Shown here in pieces: positions 13,501 through 26,690 of a stretch of 64,000 bases of DNA. A program made the position numbers and the translations under genes. Origin of the DNA: Micropterus salmoides (taxonomy: Eukaryota > Chordata > Actinopteri > Centrarchiformes > Centrarchidae); the NCBI RefSeq assembly GCF_014851395.1, contig NW_024041039.1, forward strand, positions 10,628,417 through 10,692,416, given 5' to 3'. How positions within the stretch are numbered: the stretch's first letter is position 1; each line of letters begins with the position of its first letter. The notes below the pieces were generated by a model that ran no database searches, was not told the origin of the DNA, and saw only the letters and a program-made list of their open reading frames with translations.

Positions 13501-13985
13501 CATGCTTAGGGTTTGACAATTAAAGGCTAATAACTGCTCATTTGTATTAGAAAGAATGGGCATATTGTCACTTGCAGTTTTAAAAAACATATCGTAGGCT
13601 ATTTTAGAACCACAGAGGCTAAGAATTCTGAAAATGCAGTAAGAAACACAGGGTTACAAGTTGGGTGTCGATAAATAACAATATAGAGAACTGGAAAGAC
13701 AGAGTTAATTTTAAACATCATTACCTCAAAACTTGCTAAATTATTAACAGGAATAAGGCTGCACTTAAAATTATCTTTTAAAAATTACAGCAAGGCCTCC
13801 TCTGTAGCCCAAGGGGAGCTGAAGAATTAATAATTTAGAGGGCAGAGTTTATTTAACTGGCTGTGGTCACCTGCTCTTAACCATGTTTCTGTTAAAAACA
13901 AGGAATCAAGGTCCCTAGTAATAATACAATCATGTAAAATAAAGTTTTGTTGGAAACTGACCTTATATTGAGCAAAGTGTTTTTA
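10533..13985 (-). mobile_element. Degenerate L2-group LINE, antisense, interrupted by another element
   Basis: The minus strand holds the parts of a non-LTR retrotransposon in the right order, spread over several frames. Near 13980-13880 the frames give endonuclease-type peptides (LLNIRS, then DSLFLTETWLRAGDHSQLNK) and near 13750-13650 FEVMMFKINSVFPVLYIVIY. At about 13070-12480 is the reverse transcriptase: SSLPSGVVPDLFKNA, then EELKPAFRMLHSTETSLL, then the clearest segment, VLLLLDLCAAFDTISH and ALDWFSSYLASRKFFVSVGE. The distal part (DADKTEVLIIGSLNTS, KYLGVFLDNNFSLEQHVKKA) resumes only at about 11450-11270. The 3' end at 10533-10560 has the usual ATT-repeat tail after GCACTTTGTGTTCTATAAAT. 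Many frameshifts and stops show it is dead. L2 or a close CR1-type relative is my assignment from these motifs. Confidence 0.8.
11460..12475 (-). mobile_element. L1-clade LINE fragment lying inside the L2 element
   Basis: Between the two parts of the L2 frame the minus strand gives peptides of a different LINE clade. Near 12250-12130 are RWEAFSVFIRGQIINYTS and RRTRETQERI-x-DLESKIKALES, which match the connector region of L1/Tx1-type ORF2. Near 11840-11480 are GPDDLPDWL, LIILLPKPGKTNTKCENRHP, ILAKRLEDV and NVRCVLNILYYQREKG, which match the first reverse transcriptase blocks of L1. The fragment has many stops, lacks endonuclease and C-terminal regions, and is in the same orientation as the L2. 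Exact edges cannot be set by eye. Confidence 0.65.
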
Positions 13986-13989
13986 AGTT

Positions 13990-16910
13990 ATCAGATTTTG
14001 AAACTAGTTGCAGTGGGAAGCAACATGCTATAGAGGATAGGTTCTGTTGGTTAATACCATCCAAACTTTGAATTTAGGGTCCTTGGTCTTGTATCATAGG
14101 GAATCCTGTGAGGATATTTGGGACTTGGGACATATATTAAATATGATGATTGTGCAGGACCATTGGGATATTTCATTTTCAACATGGGAGTAATCCTAAC
14201 AGGAATGCTAGAGGCTGTAGGCTGATTTGACAGTCAAACAGATTATCAAGGTATTTCAAAGATACAGTATGGGGTTTAGGAAAAGTACTGCTGTTTTAAA
14301 GACTTTCGATTCAGTGGATCTATTTGGAAACACTATCTTTTATTAGCTAATTTTGAGTGATTAGCTTTAATCACCTAGTTTAATGCTAATATGTGGCTAA
14401 AATGGGGGAAGGCATAGTTGAACAGTGTGAAGGCAGAGTGCTCACATCTGATTCTGTAGTTACATTACAGTAAACCTTTCAACAAAGGACTGACCTGAAT
14501 GTATTTTCTTTCTTCATGCCACATATTTTAGCAAACAAACACCTCGCTAAAAGACATGACATTTTTAGTGGTGAAGTAGCTTGCGCAACCGCAGATAAAT
14601 CTGTCATGTAACCACATCACCATATCCTGCTGGCAAAGGGATTGTGGATCTTTACAGTAAATTCAGGAGTGTACAGATATAGTAAAATGTTACATAAAAT
14701 ATTATAATATACTCTATTATTCAGCTGTAACACTTAGGGTGTATTGTTCAGATTGTGAAATAATATATATTAATCCCCTGATAATTTTTCTTGATGAAGA
14801 AAATAAATTCCCAGCCAACTATTTTAAGTTTTATGGCGTCAAGATTCTGTTATGAATTCTGGGCAAGTTCTCTATTTTCCAGTATGTCAAGCAGGAGAGA
14901 GTAGACGCACCCAAGGTGAAAAGTTTGGCTAGCACAGGTGTGGATAGATGTGCTAAAACTGCAGCTTTTTATGGTCTGAATTGCTTCAATGGAGCCAAAT
15001 CATGTAACAAAACCCAGCCAGCATCCACTGTTTATGCTTATGCCAACAGAGTGGTTTTTGTCTTTTTCAGTTTAGACAAATAAATAAGTACGTATGGAAA
15101 AATCTGCCAAAACAATGTGCTCTCGGACATGCTGCAATCATTATATAGTCATGTAATTTACCATAAACATCATAGCACGAGGCAGTGATGGAGTGTGTTT
15201 GCTCTTGTGCGGGCTCACTGTGTGTTTGAATTGTGCTCCATATGTGAAGAAGCTGTCGACTGGTGCTTCTATCTCATCCATCTATCTTTGTCATATGACT
15301 AACTTAAGCACATTCTCCCATTCAATTTCTCCTTGTGTACCCTCAGTCCAGCTCCTTTTTAAAACATCCATTACAGCAGGAGGACACAAATCCCCTCAAA
15401 CAGCTGCTTGCATAAACTTTACCTCTTTGTCTCTGCTAGTATACAGTATTTAAATGGAAAATCAACAAGGGACAAAGAAATAAAGACAGCTGAAGAAAGA
15501 CAGAAGCAGAGAGATGCAGAGGGAGGGAGGCCAAGACAGGCCTAGCACCAGGGTTGGGAGAAAGTGCGGAGTCATGCTGTAGGAATGCTGCAGGGGGGGA
15601 TTGCTGGCGTGACTGCCCTATTTTTCACCGCCATAATCAGAGCCAGCTGTCAGTAGAGGGCCCATAAGATGGAGGGGGGGGGAGTAGAGAGGATGGAGGG
15701 ATAGGGAGGGGAGGTGAGGGGGGCAGTACTGGATTTTTGGATGAAGTTAGAAGGCGAGGTGGAAGGGGGAAGGCAAGGAATAAGAGCAAGTTGGTGGAGA
15801 TTGAGTTTTTGTGTCACCGGGTTTAGGGATTGTGTAAAAGAAAATGTTTGTAAAGAATCGTGTGTAAAAAAATCTGTGTGTTTGTGTATAGTCGCAGTCC
15901 TGCATACACGATAACAGTCGAAAGGGAGGAGTGGATCAGACTGTGCCTTGACTTGGCCTGGCTGCAGTCTGAGCCAGGTTAAAGGAGGATGGGGGGCAGG
16001 GTGGAACTTCCTGCCTTCCTGTTGCTTCTGGGACCTCTGCAGTAAAAAATGACAAAGCAGAAGCTCTTAAACACACCATGCAGACACTGTGTACAATCCC
16101 TTGGGTACATATAGCGCAGGGATATAAGGAACAAAGACTAAAACCCACATAAAAAGTAATGAAATAATATTATGACTTGTAATTTTCAGATTTTCAGAGC
16201 AATATCACAGATCAGGAACAGATGCATTCTTAAGAATCAGCTTACAGCGCAGTAGTTGCATTTTGCTTCTGTGGCTGTGGTAATGCTGCTGCTACCAGTC
16301 ATGACAGTGCTGTTACAGTCCCACAGCTCTGAATGTAAACTCCTGGTGTTTAGTCGTATAGTACAGCTTCCTTCCAGTATATGTGAGTTCTTTTATGTTT
16401 TGTCGGGCAACAAGCATGTTCATTCTCTGTGCTGCAATAACACCAATTCTAGGTCAAATTCATGAACTTGTTGCACCCTAATGTGATGATAGAAAGAGAT
16501 GATAAAGGGGAGAAATTGCGATGACTCATAAAACACAAACTGGAGAAAAATGTTATAAATCTGAGGTGAATTATTCCATAGCCATTTCCTGAGGTAGGTT
16601 AAATAAAGTTCATATACTGTGGCGAGATATTTTTATGACACATCTCTAAGTCCGCACTCCCTTACACAGTGTACAGTGACAATGCCACATACTTTATATG
16701 ACCCTCGGTAGTTTGATGGAATAAAGCTCTACTGGGAACAACTTGGCTTGTTGATTTTTGGGTGATTCATGGTTGTTCCTCCTCGAAGTTGCAGTGCCGA
16801 CTTTTCGCGTCAACCTCACATGCCTCTGACACAGAGAGTACCCTCGAGACTCCCAAGCAGTAGTGTCACTGGTTAATGAACATTGCAGCCGCTACACTGA
16901 TCTCTTTCTT
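13990..16910. other. Intergenic DNA without a recognisable gene
   Basis: No credible coding frame is seen. From 15500 to 16020 the sequence is purine- and G-rich on the plus strand, with one block (15590-15665) containing an AT-rich core between GC-rich flanks and an E-box CAGCTG, which might be a conserved regulatory element. Confidence 0.5.
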
Positions 16911-16914
16911 TCCG

Positions 16915-17140
16915 TATTTGTATAGTATAGTGCCTTTCTAGTCTTTTCGACCACTCAAAGCGCTTTTACACTACATCTGCACACACATTCATACACTGGC
17001 GGAACAGCCACCAGAGGCAATCAGGGTTCAGTCTTGCCCAAGAATACTTTGACATGCAGCCTGGAGGAGCCAGGGATTGAACCGCCGAACTTCTGACTAA
17101 TGGGCAACCCGCTCTACCTCCTGAGCCACAGCAGCTCAGG
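16915..17140. repeat. Dispersed fish repeat (TAGTCTTTTCGACCACTCAA type)
   Basis: The block runs through TAGTGCCTTTCTAGTCTTTT, CGACCACTCAAAGCGCTTTT, ACATTCATACACTGGCGG, CAGTCTTGCCCAAGAATACT, GAGCCAGGGATTGAACCG and CCGCTCTACCTCCTGAGCCA. This order of phrases recurs very widely in fish genomes. Its last part resembles tRNA-like box B wording, which fits a SINE-like or other short non-autonomous element, but I cannot name the family with certainty. Confidence 0.7.
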
Positions 17141-20100
17141 AAGTGTGTTAAAAAAAATTGCCTTTTTGGTTTCATAAGGCTCTACTTGGACTGTAAGCTT
17201 CAGTTTTTCTTGGAGAACTGGTTCTCTTCAGTACAGAGGCCTCCTCACCTGTTTTTGCTTTTGAAAATATCTCCCCTTTATATCATTACAATGAGCTGTC
17301 ACTGAAGCACAATAGAGGACGCGCCCAAGCAGAAAACTTTAGAAACTTAATCTTAGTGTGTGACAAGCTATTTTAGGCCTCTAAAAGAACTCCCCTTGCT
17401 GCCCACTTCCTGTGCGCAGGTCTTGATGTAATGCGAGGTTGTGCAAACACAACAGGCTCAGAACTCAAAAGGGGTGCGAGGCAAAAATGCCCATGACAGT
17501 TTTTAAAAATGCCTATGACATTTAAAAAATGCCCACAAGCTAAATTAAATGATCAACATTATAATGAGGTGGGCATTTCAAGCATTGTAGGTGAGTCTTT
17601 CCAGCAATGTAGACCAATGACATATCTAAAAACCCATTGTGATCAGTATATTCTAATTTAATAGTATACTGTTTTTGCACCGATCATGGCTGGATTAACC
17701 GGCTATATAAAAAAAAGAGAGCTGCTGGGTCCCCCATAACCCCGACTTCCTCCCAATCTCTGGGTCCAGTTATTCTATGCTTGGTCCCATTTTTGAGTAT
17801 GGTAATTTGATTTAATACAAATTTAACACATTGTTAATGTTATTAGTAACACCTGTGCTTTTCCTGCTGTGACAAGTCTAAATGGCATCTGTGAAAAAGG
17901 CCTAAGCAAGCACTGAAACCAATTTTTTGACACAAGGACCCTCTCCTAGACAGGATGTCAAGATCAGGTAATAAAGCGGGCCCCCTTCTGAAGGCCCTAA
18001 ACATGTCAGCTGATATTGTGCTCTAGTGCTGCACATTTCTAAACTACATTTCAATTGCGCAAACCAGGAGACGCAGTAAATGTAGGGACACACTAGACTT
18101 TTGTCTTGCAAATTTTGGCTCTATCTCCTATTCACTTCTGTTGAAGCCAAATTCATTCAAGAGTGCTTTTCCTGTTCCGGTGTTTCACGTTTGTTCAACT
18201 TTAAACCGTGGAGATGTGCATGGTGGGCCAGTGGAAACACAGATGTGTGAGCTATCGTCCATAGACTACAAACTGTAGTATCTCTCTCAAACACTGTTGA
18301 AAGTCCAGGGTCCTGGTGGTCTGAATGTTCAGGGAAGTTGCCCATTTTTCCAGGCGCCAGCAGACATGATCTTGAAATGCCACAGCAAATTAAAAAATCA
18401 CAACACACATTTTCCAAGGATTTAGTATTGTTTTCCGAGATCTTTCTGGAGCCGTTTCACCACCATCATAGTTTATTTTTTTTAGCTTTGTGTTGCTATA
18501 ATATTAGTATTTATCATCAGTATACTAAATCAAGCCAGTTTCATATTCCTTGTGCTCCTTAAACCGCAAGCCGCATGCCACTCTGTAAGGCTTGGTTCCA
18601 GTTTTTGAAAAATAACATAAACATACTTCAGCTGAACATACCGAGTATTTATTTGCCAATATGTAATGCATCATTTCACACCTATTCAACTTTTGCTTTG
18701 TTAAATCTGTGCGTACATTCAGCTTGCTCTCAGTCGGCCTGTTTCTCTGCCCAGGAGTTGTTTATCAGTCTGGGAGCAAGTGGCCTGTAGCCTCTCTGAG
18801 CTGCAGCCAAGTCCAAAGTGGAAACTGTGGACTTTTGACTCTGACAATGTGTCGACTCTGTCTCCATGTGGCCCGGCTGGTCCATTATCAGAACAAGAGT
18901 GGCGCGCTAACCTTTGCCAACCCTGATTTTGGGAAACTGTTGTATCTAGAATTAGTCATTACTCCATCGCCCACAGAACAAAAGGTGAGACAAAGTCTGG
19001 GTTGGATGTTTTCTAAAGATGGTGAAGGGTCATGTTGAATTAAAGGTTGTTTTGTTGATTGTGATGTAACACTGACAAAATGTGCCTTTTTAGTGAAAGT
19101 GGAGCTGTAGTTTTACACTCTTGATATGCCTCTCACATTTGTTTCCTTTTACATTCACATTCTTTCTTTGTTTTCTTTCTCTTTCAGTCTTGCTTGTTGT
19201 CTTTTAGACAAAAACACACTCAGCCTGCGCACAATATTTAGTCTTTGACCAAGTTTCTTCCTCAGCGAATTAGAAATAAAGTCCAAGATGAGAGTGTCCC
19301 CTCTTATCAATTGATTGAGGCTGAAGATGATTTTCCCCCATCTGAACCGCGGAGCTTCCTGGGTAATTTCCAGAGCACTTTCTCCTGTTTGGCAATCTGT
19401 TGCCTTGTTTACTGAGCTGTTAAATCCTGGCGATACCACAGACTGTGACTCACGCTGTGAACCCAGCAATCGCTAGTTCAGGGTTCAGTTTACAAACAAT
19501 GTTGCACAACGTGTCCTCTCTGGCCACAGTCACACTTGTCGTTCTGATGTGCTTTTAGAGATGTGACTCTAAAGCTCATTAGCTTATTTACATTGTCATT
19601 TGCTGTATCACTGTAGTAAATCTCCTCTGGCTATATTTCTTGAAATTTGTGTCCTGGCACGATCACTTAATAAAAGTTAAGTGAGTTTCATTCAAAAAAA
19701 GAGACAGCCACTCTTATAATATCAGTGTATAATAGCAGTGCAGTCAAAATGAATAATATTGACACACATTATCAGGTTAATATTAAGATTATGAGTCACT
19801 CACTGTTGTTTCTCATGATAAACTCATGAGGGTTTTAGAAATACTGACTCATCTGATTAAAATTAAAGTGGCAAACTCTTTCCAGAATGGCCTGATCCTA
19901 CAGTCAAGGTTAACAGAGGTTCCTGCAGGGCATTTTCTTATCTGTAATGATCAGGTTATGACTAATGGGCTGTAGGTTAGACATGATTGCCTTATAACAA
20001 AACCTGGTTTATATTCTCGCACAGTTAAAGGTGTTTGTTTTAATACAATGGACAAGAATTAACACCAAGTACCAAGAAACCTTCAGCCAAGCATCAAGAA

Positions 20101-23100
20101 AGAACATTAAATATGGGTTGACAATAAATGAAAAAGGATAAAGGATAAATAAAGAGATAATTTGCAGATTTGAACGAGTTCACCTCAGGCAAGTGTCAGT
20201 TTCTTCTGTGAATATAACACATGCAGTGTGTTATCGGCCTCGTGCCACGGCAGGAAATTATGTCACTTCCTTCCTCTAATCGTATTAATGTGGAAAGAGG
20301 AAGCCCCCTTACTTTCCCCAAACCTTCTTAATCACAGAAACACAAAAAGTGTAGTTGTGCCCTTTCAGAGCTGAAATTACCTGAATTTTTCACGTCGTAA
20401 CCACTAAGAAAATGTTAAAATTCACTTTATTTCCTGACTCGTAACTGTCGTAGTGTCACACATTTGTGTTGTGCTGTGTTTTTCGGCGTGCTGTGGTGTT
20501 GCAGCATCTGTGTGCATAAATATCGAACAGGATGTTGGGGGTTGTTCTGCATGTCTCCTTTTGCAGGCATCCATACCACCCACCAAACTTTTCTGTGCAT
20601 TGTACTGTATGAGTAAAAGTTTTGCAGACTGTATGGAACATGCAGAGGTGGCGAAGAGCGCTCCACTCTTTGATACCTCTGTGTACATTTGAAGGCATGA
20701 AGCTTCTCACCGCTCAGGCGTTTAACCCATTCATTGCCCACACAAGAATGAGTTAGTAGCGTGAAAGAGCAAGAACAACAACAACCTCCCCCATTTGGAA
20801 AATCCCCCTGTCCTTACCTTTCATTTACTTAAGCATAATTCATTATATTCATTATAATTTCCATGACGTCCAAGGATCATCATTCGGACCAAAGATCTTG
20901 TTATTTTGGTCAGAGAGCTTGTTAACCTGATGTCAAGCAGTGGCAGCTATTGTGTTAAGTGTGTTAATATATAGGGCTTATAAGTCAATGCCCCAACCCA
21001 TATATGACACAGAAGCAGAAAACACAACTAACTCTGATCAAAAATGCTAACTCAGCCGGTAAGCATGATTTGGTGATCTACAAGTCAAGAGACTTTTTGT
21101 TAGTTTTTTTGACTTGTTTTATGAGCATTTCTTTTTTCATAGTCAAGAATGAAGCAGGTCTTGTCCCAGGTCTGGGGCAGGTTAGGGAAAGATTCTGTTT
21201 AAATGGCAAATACATAAACTATGGTTAAGGTACGATTAGGGTTAGGTAACAAAAATTCTTGCTTAAAGAGTAATTTGAAGGGTAATTCCGGTATTTTAAA
21301 ACCTGGGTAGTGTTTTACTGCCCTCTCTGGTTATAAGATTCCTCTCAAGTGTGCTTTATTGCCACCTGTAACCACACCTAACAGTGATCCTGGAGTACAC
21401 CTGTACATCACTGCAGCCAGCTGAAAATTTGAACCACTGGAGATGAGCAAAAACAAGATTTTCGGGGGGGTCAAGTTACTCTTAAAGGCTATGTTATGAT
21501 TAGGATTAATTTATTAAATGCCTCTTCATTGCTAGTCTGTGCCGGGATATGTCTCCAGTCTCCTGCATGAAATTTTGACTTGCTACATACCCATCCACCA
21601 CCCCCACATCCATTCCCCTCCTTCCATTTAACTACATAAAGCGCTATACTACTTCCTGCATTGATACTAAACATTTCAATCAGATAAATCACAGGGTGCA
21701 GAATCTTCCACTATGAACTTAATTCCTCTGAATACGGGGCTGTTTGAAATGTTGTCATTGAAATGCTGTTGAAACACTGATTACATGTTATTTAGACCCT
21801 AAATAATTAATTTACTTTTCAACCAAAATTTGCCCAGTTTCAACCTACAAACCCGCAAATCAATTCTATTTACATGTTTATTTCTGTATGTTATCAAAAA
21901 TGGCATGAATTCCAACCTTTTTAGCATTTCTACTACACTACTGACTCCAACCCAAACCCTTTATTCAGCATGTGTCACTTGGCCCCCATGTTTGTCTAGG
22001 GAGGGCCAGGCTAAGTGGGTTTAAATAGTGCTGCATTACTTCCTCTGGGAACCTGTTAATGGCATAAACAGTCCCTCAAAACAACCACTGGATAATAACA
22101 CAAGCATCGTGGCTAAAGGTCACTTGACCTCATTCTTGTGTTGGAAACTATTTGAAGAATTGCAGAAAGTGACTTGTGCTTCCTACCAAATCATAAGTCA
22201 TCAAAGTGTTACAGACGATCCTTTATTCTGTTTGGGTGACTTGCTGTATTTATTTTTCTTCATGTAACTAGGAATGTGCAGTCACACATCGTAGAGGGGA
22301 GTGGAGGAGATTGTGTAATATGGTCTGAAAAAGGGTCTTACTAAAATGCAAATGTTATGAAAATAATGTCCCCAAATTATAGCAACAAGCCCAGATAATT
22401 TCCTGTAGTGGTGCTTAAACTCTGCTATTTCTGCTTGGCCCTGTTTATTTTTGGGGGAGGGGCCAGGAGTACAGGGACTGTGGACACATAATCCTCCCAG
22501 AAAAGTGATTTATTTATGAATTCCAGTGCAGAAACTCCCCTCCTGAGAGCCAGCCAGCCTGCCAGAAGTCATTGGCTGATGTTTACAGGACTGGATTGGC
22601 TAATTCCCATGGTGCAGTATGCCTGCAGTGCTATCTTATTTATACAAGGCCTGATATGGGAGAACAGAGGGTTTATTTTGGGATATTCCCCATAGATGGA
22701 TCCAATTTCTCCAACTGGAGTGGTTTCCTTCATACGTGCTGCACTTCAGGTTCTAGCGGCTGCACGCTTGTGGACACGCTTGTGGGCTGCATTGGCTCAG
22801 CAAAGGAAACCATGTCACAACATCTTGAGTTAGATTCGTGACAATAGACTGAGTTCAGGGACTACACAGGAAGTTGATTATTAGTCTCATAAAAAGCGCA
22901 TTGTTTGTCTTGTCAAAACAGATTTCAGGGGTAAAACCCTAGAGTTAATTTATCACTACATTAAACAAAGAAACTAGTCTAAATAACTGAGAATCCTTTA
23001 AAAAGAATGAAATGATTTTGCTAAGCAGCTGACATTATTTCAGATGATGAGTAGTTAACGCTGCCAAAGAGTCAGTTCTCAACCAGCATCAAACTGAAAC

Positions 23101-24810
23101 AGCATTTCATCTGGTGTGAGTGGATTTAATGATGTGATTGTGGTGATAAAATCGACCCGTAGGCTTTCTTACCTCAACAAATGAATTAATCACCGTCAGA
23201 ATATATGACTGTGAGCAAAACATGGAACTCAAGTTTGCTTTTTCAAGAACATCACCTACAGACCTGTGCAAACCTCTGAGTGTTGAAATATTTTCTCATG
23301 AACTCAACAAGTGCTAGATGAGTAATTTTTGGAAAGGATGATGCTGAATTAGAAGCACGGCCCTCACAATCTGTAAATGTTTTAATTATGAAGCACAAAC
23401 ACATGGAGACACGCGGTCATAACAGACCATATTTGTGATGTTACAGCAACATCTGCCTTTTATAACACCTCACGTCATTATCTGCAGGTCAGACTTCAGA
23501 CTACACCTCTGATGCCAGAAAAACACCTTGCATCTTCCTGTTTCTTTCTTTTTCTTTATTCATCTCGCTGTCTTTCCCAGCCCCCTGCTGCTCCTCTCAC
23601 AACATCCATCAGTGATTTAATGATTACATAAAGGAATGAGGGCATAATGGGAAGGAGTGCAGGGCGATGACACCATGACCCACATGTTTTCCTCGCTGCT
23701 GAGGTGTGTCAGTCATCTTTATCCTTCTGAAAGCTTAAAGCTGCATGAGGCTGCTGGTGGAGCAGGTCTCTATGACCAAGTTAGGCAAAGGAAAATCCAA
23801 GAGTAAACTCCTGGTGTCATCAGCTGCTGCATGGAGGGGGCCACTTACTGCACCTCTGATCTTGGATATCTCTGAAACGTATGATGTAACAGTAACTTAG
23901 GTTTGCAATTTCCCCTGAACTCCTTAAGCAGCCACCTTTTGTGATTACTGATGACGTCATGAAGGTGAACTTCATGAATGTTTAATGTTACTAAACAACT
24001 GGTTGGCTCTGAATAGACACAGATGATTAAGTAGTTTGAAATTCTGGGACAATAACTCAAAAAAACATGCCATGTTTCCTCATGCACTTTCCTTTGATAC
24101 CATTGTTGTATTTTTCCACTCAGTGCATATATCCATGAATGCAATATCTAGTTTCAGATGCACATGCAACAGCACACTTGCACCTACTGTGCAGCATGAC
24201 ATGAAGAGAATATTTATATATTTTTGTGTTGTTCTGTAGTCGTGTGCAAACCAGAATAGTCAACTTGAGGATCGCTTTGTTTTTCCACTCAAAAAAACAT
24301 CTGTAATGGACAACAGACTTTCTAATCAGCTCCACGAGAGGAAGCCAATTGGAATTAAAACACGACTAGACTCCCACCAAGCTGTGACCACTGTCCCAGG
24401 GGCATGGCTGTAGGAAACCCAAACACTGTGATTATATTCTTGTAATCATTTGTTAGCTGTGTGTGCTGTGCTATGGGATTAGCGTGTCTTGAGAACTCAG
24501 GAATTAAATATCATCTTGAACAAAGATGGATGGAAACAACATAAATGTCACTGTATTGCCTGCTGGCTTCAGTAACACACACAGTTACAATTTAGCAAAG
24601 AAAATATGAAATTCGTCGACTTTCAATCTGCCATTTTAAGGAGAAAGAAATCCTAAGTAGTTCATTGCCATGTCAAGCTGTACCCATGAAGGTTAATGCA
24701 TTAAATGCTGTACTTTTGTACTTCTGCCATACAAATGGAATATGCGTAGACAAAGGGTTGCATGTCTGAAACATTGCTACCATTCTTTGCATATTGATGT
24801 AAAGTTTGCC
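17140..24810. other. Intergenic DNA without a recognisable gene
   Basis: AT-rich sequence without supported genes. Three imperfect copies of a unit containing AATGCCYATGACA or AATGCCCACAAGC lie at about 17485-17545. A frame at 18709-19038 of 109 codons has no recognisable domain and no splice context and is treated as chance. Confidence 0.55.
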
Positions 24811-24814
24811 ATTG

Positions 24815-25105
24815 TGGGAAATACACTTACTTGTTTTAATGTTGAGAGTTCGATTAATACCACTCTCATATCTGTCTGTTATAATTAACGCTACAGCCAG
24901 CAGCTAGTTAGCTTCGCTTAGCACAAAGACTGGAGACAGGGGGAAACAGTTAGCCTGCCTTTAAAGTTCACTAATTAACATTTACCTTGTTTGTTCAATC
25001 TGTCCAAAAACTGAACTGCAAAAATGAAAAGCTGCTGGGAGGCAAGATTTTCAAGGGATCTCTGGGTGCTGCTGAGTAGGGAAGCCATGTTGTTCTTCTC
25101 CTTTT
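24815..25105 (+). repeat. Dispersed non-autonomous repeat, copy 1
   Basis: Contains the phrases GGGAAATACACTTACTTG, AATACCACTCTCATATCTGT, CAGCCAGCAGCTAGTTAGCT, AAAGACTGGAGACAGGGGG, TTCACTAATTAACATTTACC and TTGTTCAATCTGTCCAAAAA in this order. The same phrase order occurs at about 30190-30480 and 63640-63985, so this is an interspersed repeat family, common in spiny-rayed fishes. It has no coding capacity; I do not know its formal name. Confidence 0.8.
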
Positions 25106-25334
25106 TTTGACCAATGGAAATGGAAACCAGCTGTCCACATGGTTCAGGTGCAGGTAAACCAGTAAAAATAGACCTTCCACATGTACACACAGAATCCAGG
25201 GAATGACGAGATCAAGGAGAAAATGAAATACTTCACATGCTTGAATAGGATACCGAACATCAAAAGTTCCATCGAGGGTGACTTATTAATGTCTGCACTT
25301 TTAACACCCAGAGTATACAAGGAGGTGCTTATAA

Positions 25335-25700
25335 TAATAAATGATAATAAAACATTTTATTTGATGGCGCCCTTCATGACACTCAAGGTCGCCTTACATC
25401 ATAGATACGACAAGCAAAAATAATACATAGCATCATTAAAACAGCATAAAAGACAAAAAACAAAAAAAGTACTTAGAAGTAAAACATCAACTATCAAATT
25501 GAAATCAGTGTTACACATTATTACAGTGTGTATGCTAGTTTGAAAAGATGAGTTTTGAGAGCAGTTTTTAAGTAATAGAGTCCAGTGTGGGAGGGAAGAG
25601 AGTTCTAGAGTTTGGGTGCAGTGTAGGAGAAGGCCCTAGCACCCATTGTGCCAAGGTTGATGGTTGGTAGTGCCAAATGTGATGGTTGGTAGTGCTTGAG
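25335..25700 (+). repeat. Dispersed fish repeat with TCAAGGTCGCCTTACA core
   Basis: An ATAATAATAA run leads into ATTTGATGGCGCCCTTCATG, ACACTCAAGGTCGCCTTACA, then AAAGATGAGTTTTGAGAGCA and AGAGTTCTAGAGTTTGGGTG. This order (a triplet tail followed by a 'gcgcctttcatgacactcaaggtcgc' segment) is typical of a widespread fish retroelement-derived repeat in antisense. There is no intact open frame. Family name uncertain. Confidence 0.65.
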
Positions 25701-26619
25701 GTGGAACTTCTGTCTTTTTACATCAATTAACTTAACTTAATCTGGTCTTTTTCATTTGGAGATTGTGTTTACGTCAAGCCGGCACCAACTTCTTCGATTT
25801 TAGGACAGTTTGTTTTTTATGAAACATCTTCCTCATCAAGAAACTGGTGATTGAAGTATTTAGTGTTTTTGTTCAAGTGTATGGCAAAGAGAAAGGCCTG
25901 ATGTCATGGGAGTAGAAGTTGTGCAGTTGTCTTCTGTTTATCTAGTAATCACAGAGTTGACTGGATAAAGCTGCAGGCTGTTATGTCGTGTTGTGGTGTT
26001 GGTTTGAAGCGGTACAGATGGAGGATGTTTGTGTCATGTTTTGTGTAAAACCTCTGTCTTCATAGTTGGGATTTTGAATGGCAGGTGGTCTCTCTCTCTC
26101 TCTCCTTCTCTCTTCCTTCTTTTCTCTTTTTCTTACTTCATTTTCCCACCCCTCTTCTACGAAGTTTGAGACAAAACACAAGATAAAGTGGTTCTTGATT
26201 CCAACCCTAAAAAGATAAACTCAAAAACACCAGGTTACACCCACGTACTTCTTGCAGGCATCAAGAATTGAGTATTGAGAAAGTTTGAAAAACCACTTCC
26301 CCGTGTTTTTTTTTTTTTTTTTTGCTAAATTGGCAATAATTCAACCCAGGCTTGGCTTGCTCATACATTGCGCCAAAGTGTCAAGTGCTGCATGATTCAA
26401 ATCAGCATAATGTCCTCATCCTGCATGTCTGCAGAGGTTGTTTTTGTGCTGAAGTACTTTAATGTGTTTTCTTGGAACCTGGAACTCATAAAGTCATGTA
26501 AACGTTAGATTTTCATCAATGACCAATACATCCCATTTGGAGAAAATACTTATTTTTCTCTTTCAGCTTTTCTTTAGACCTCTTTCGGGAAAGCTGATGA
26601 TTCATTATTTTTAAACACT

Positions 26620-26620
<1 letters not shown>

Positions 26621-26687
<67 letters not shown>
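26621..26687. repeat. Long CT microsatellite (about 33 units)
   Basis: A perfect CT run of 67 bases. A shorter TCTC tract is also present at 26091-26110. Confidence 0.95.

Positions 26688-26690
<3 letters not shown>

Noticed and set aside
18709..19038. 109-codon plus-strand frame in the gene-free region
   Set aside because: No recognisable domain, no splice-site support, no neighbouring exons in a consistent frame.
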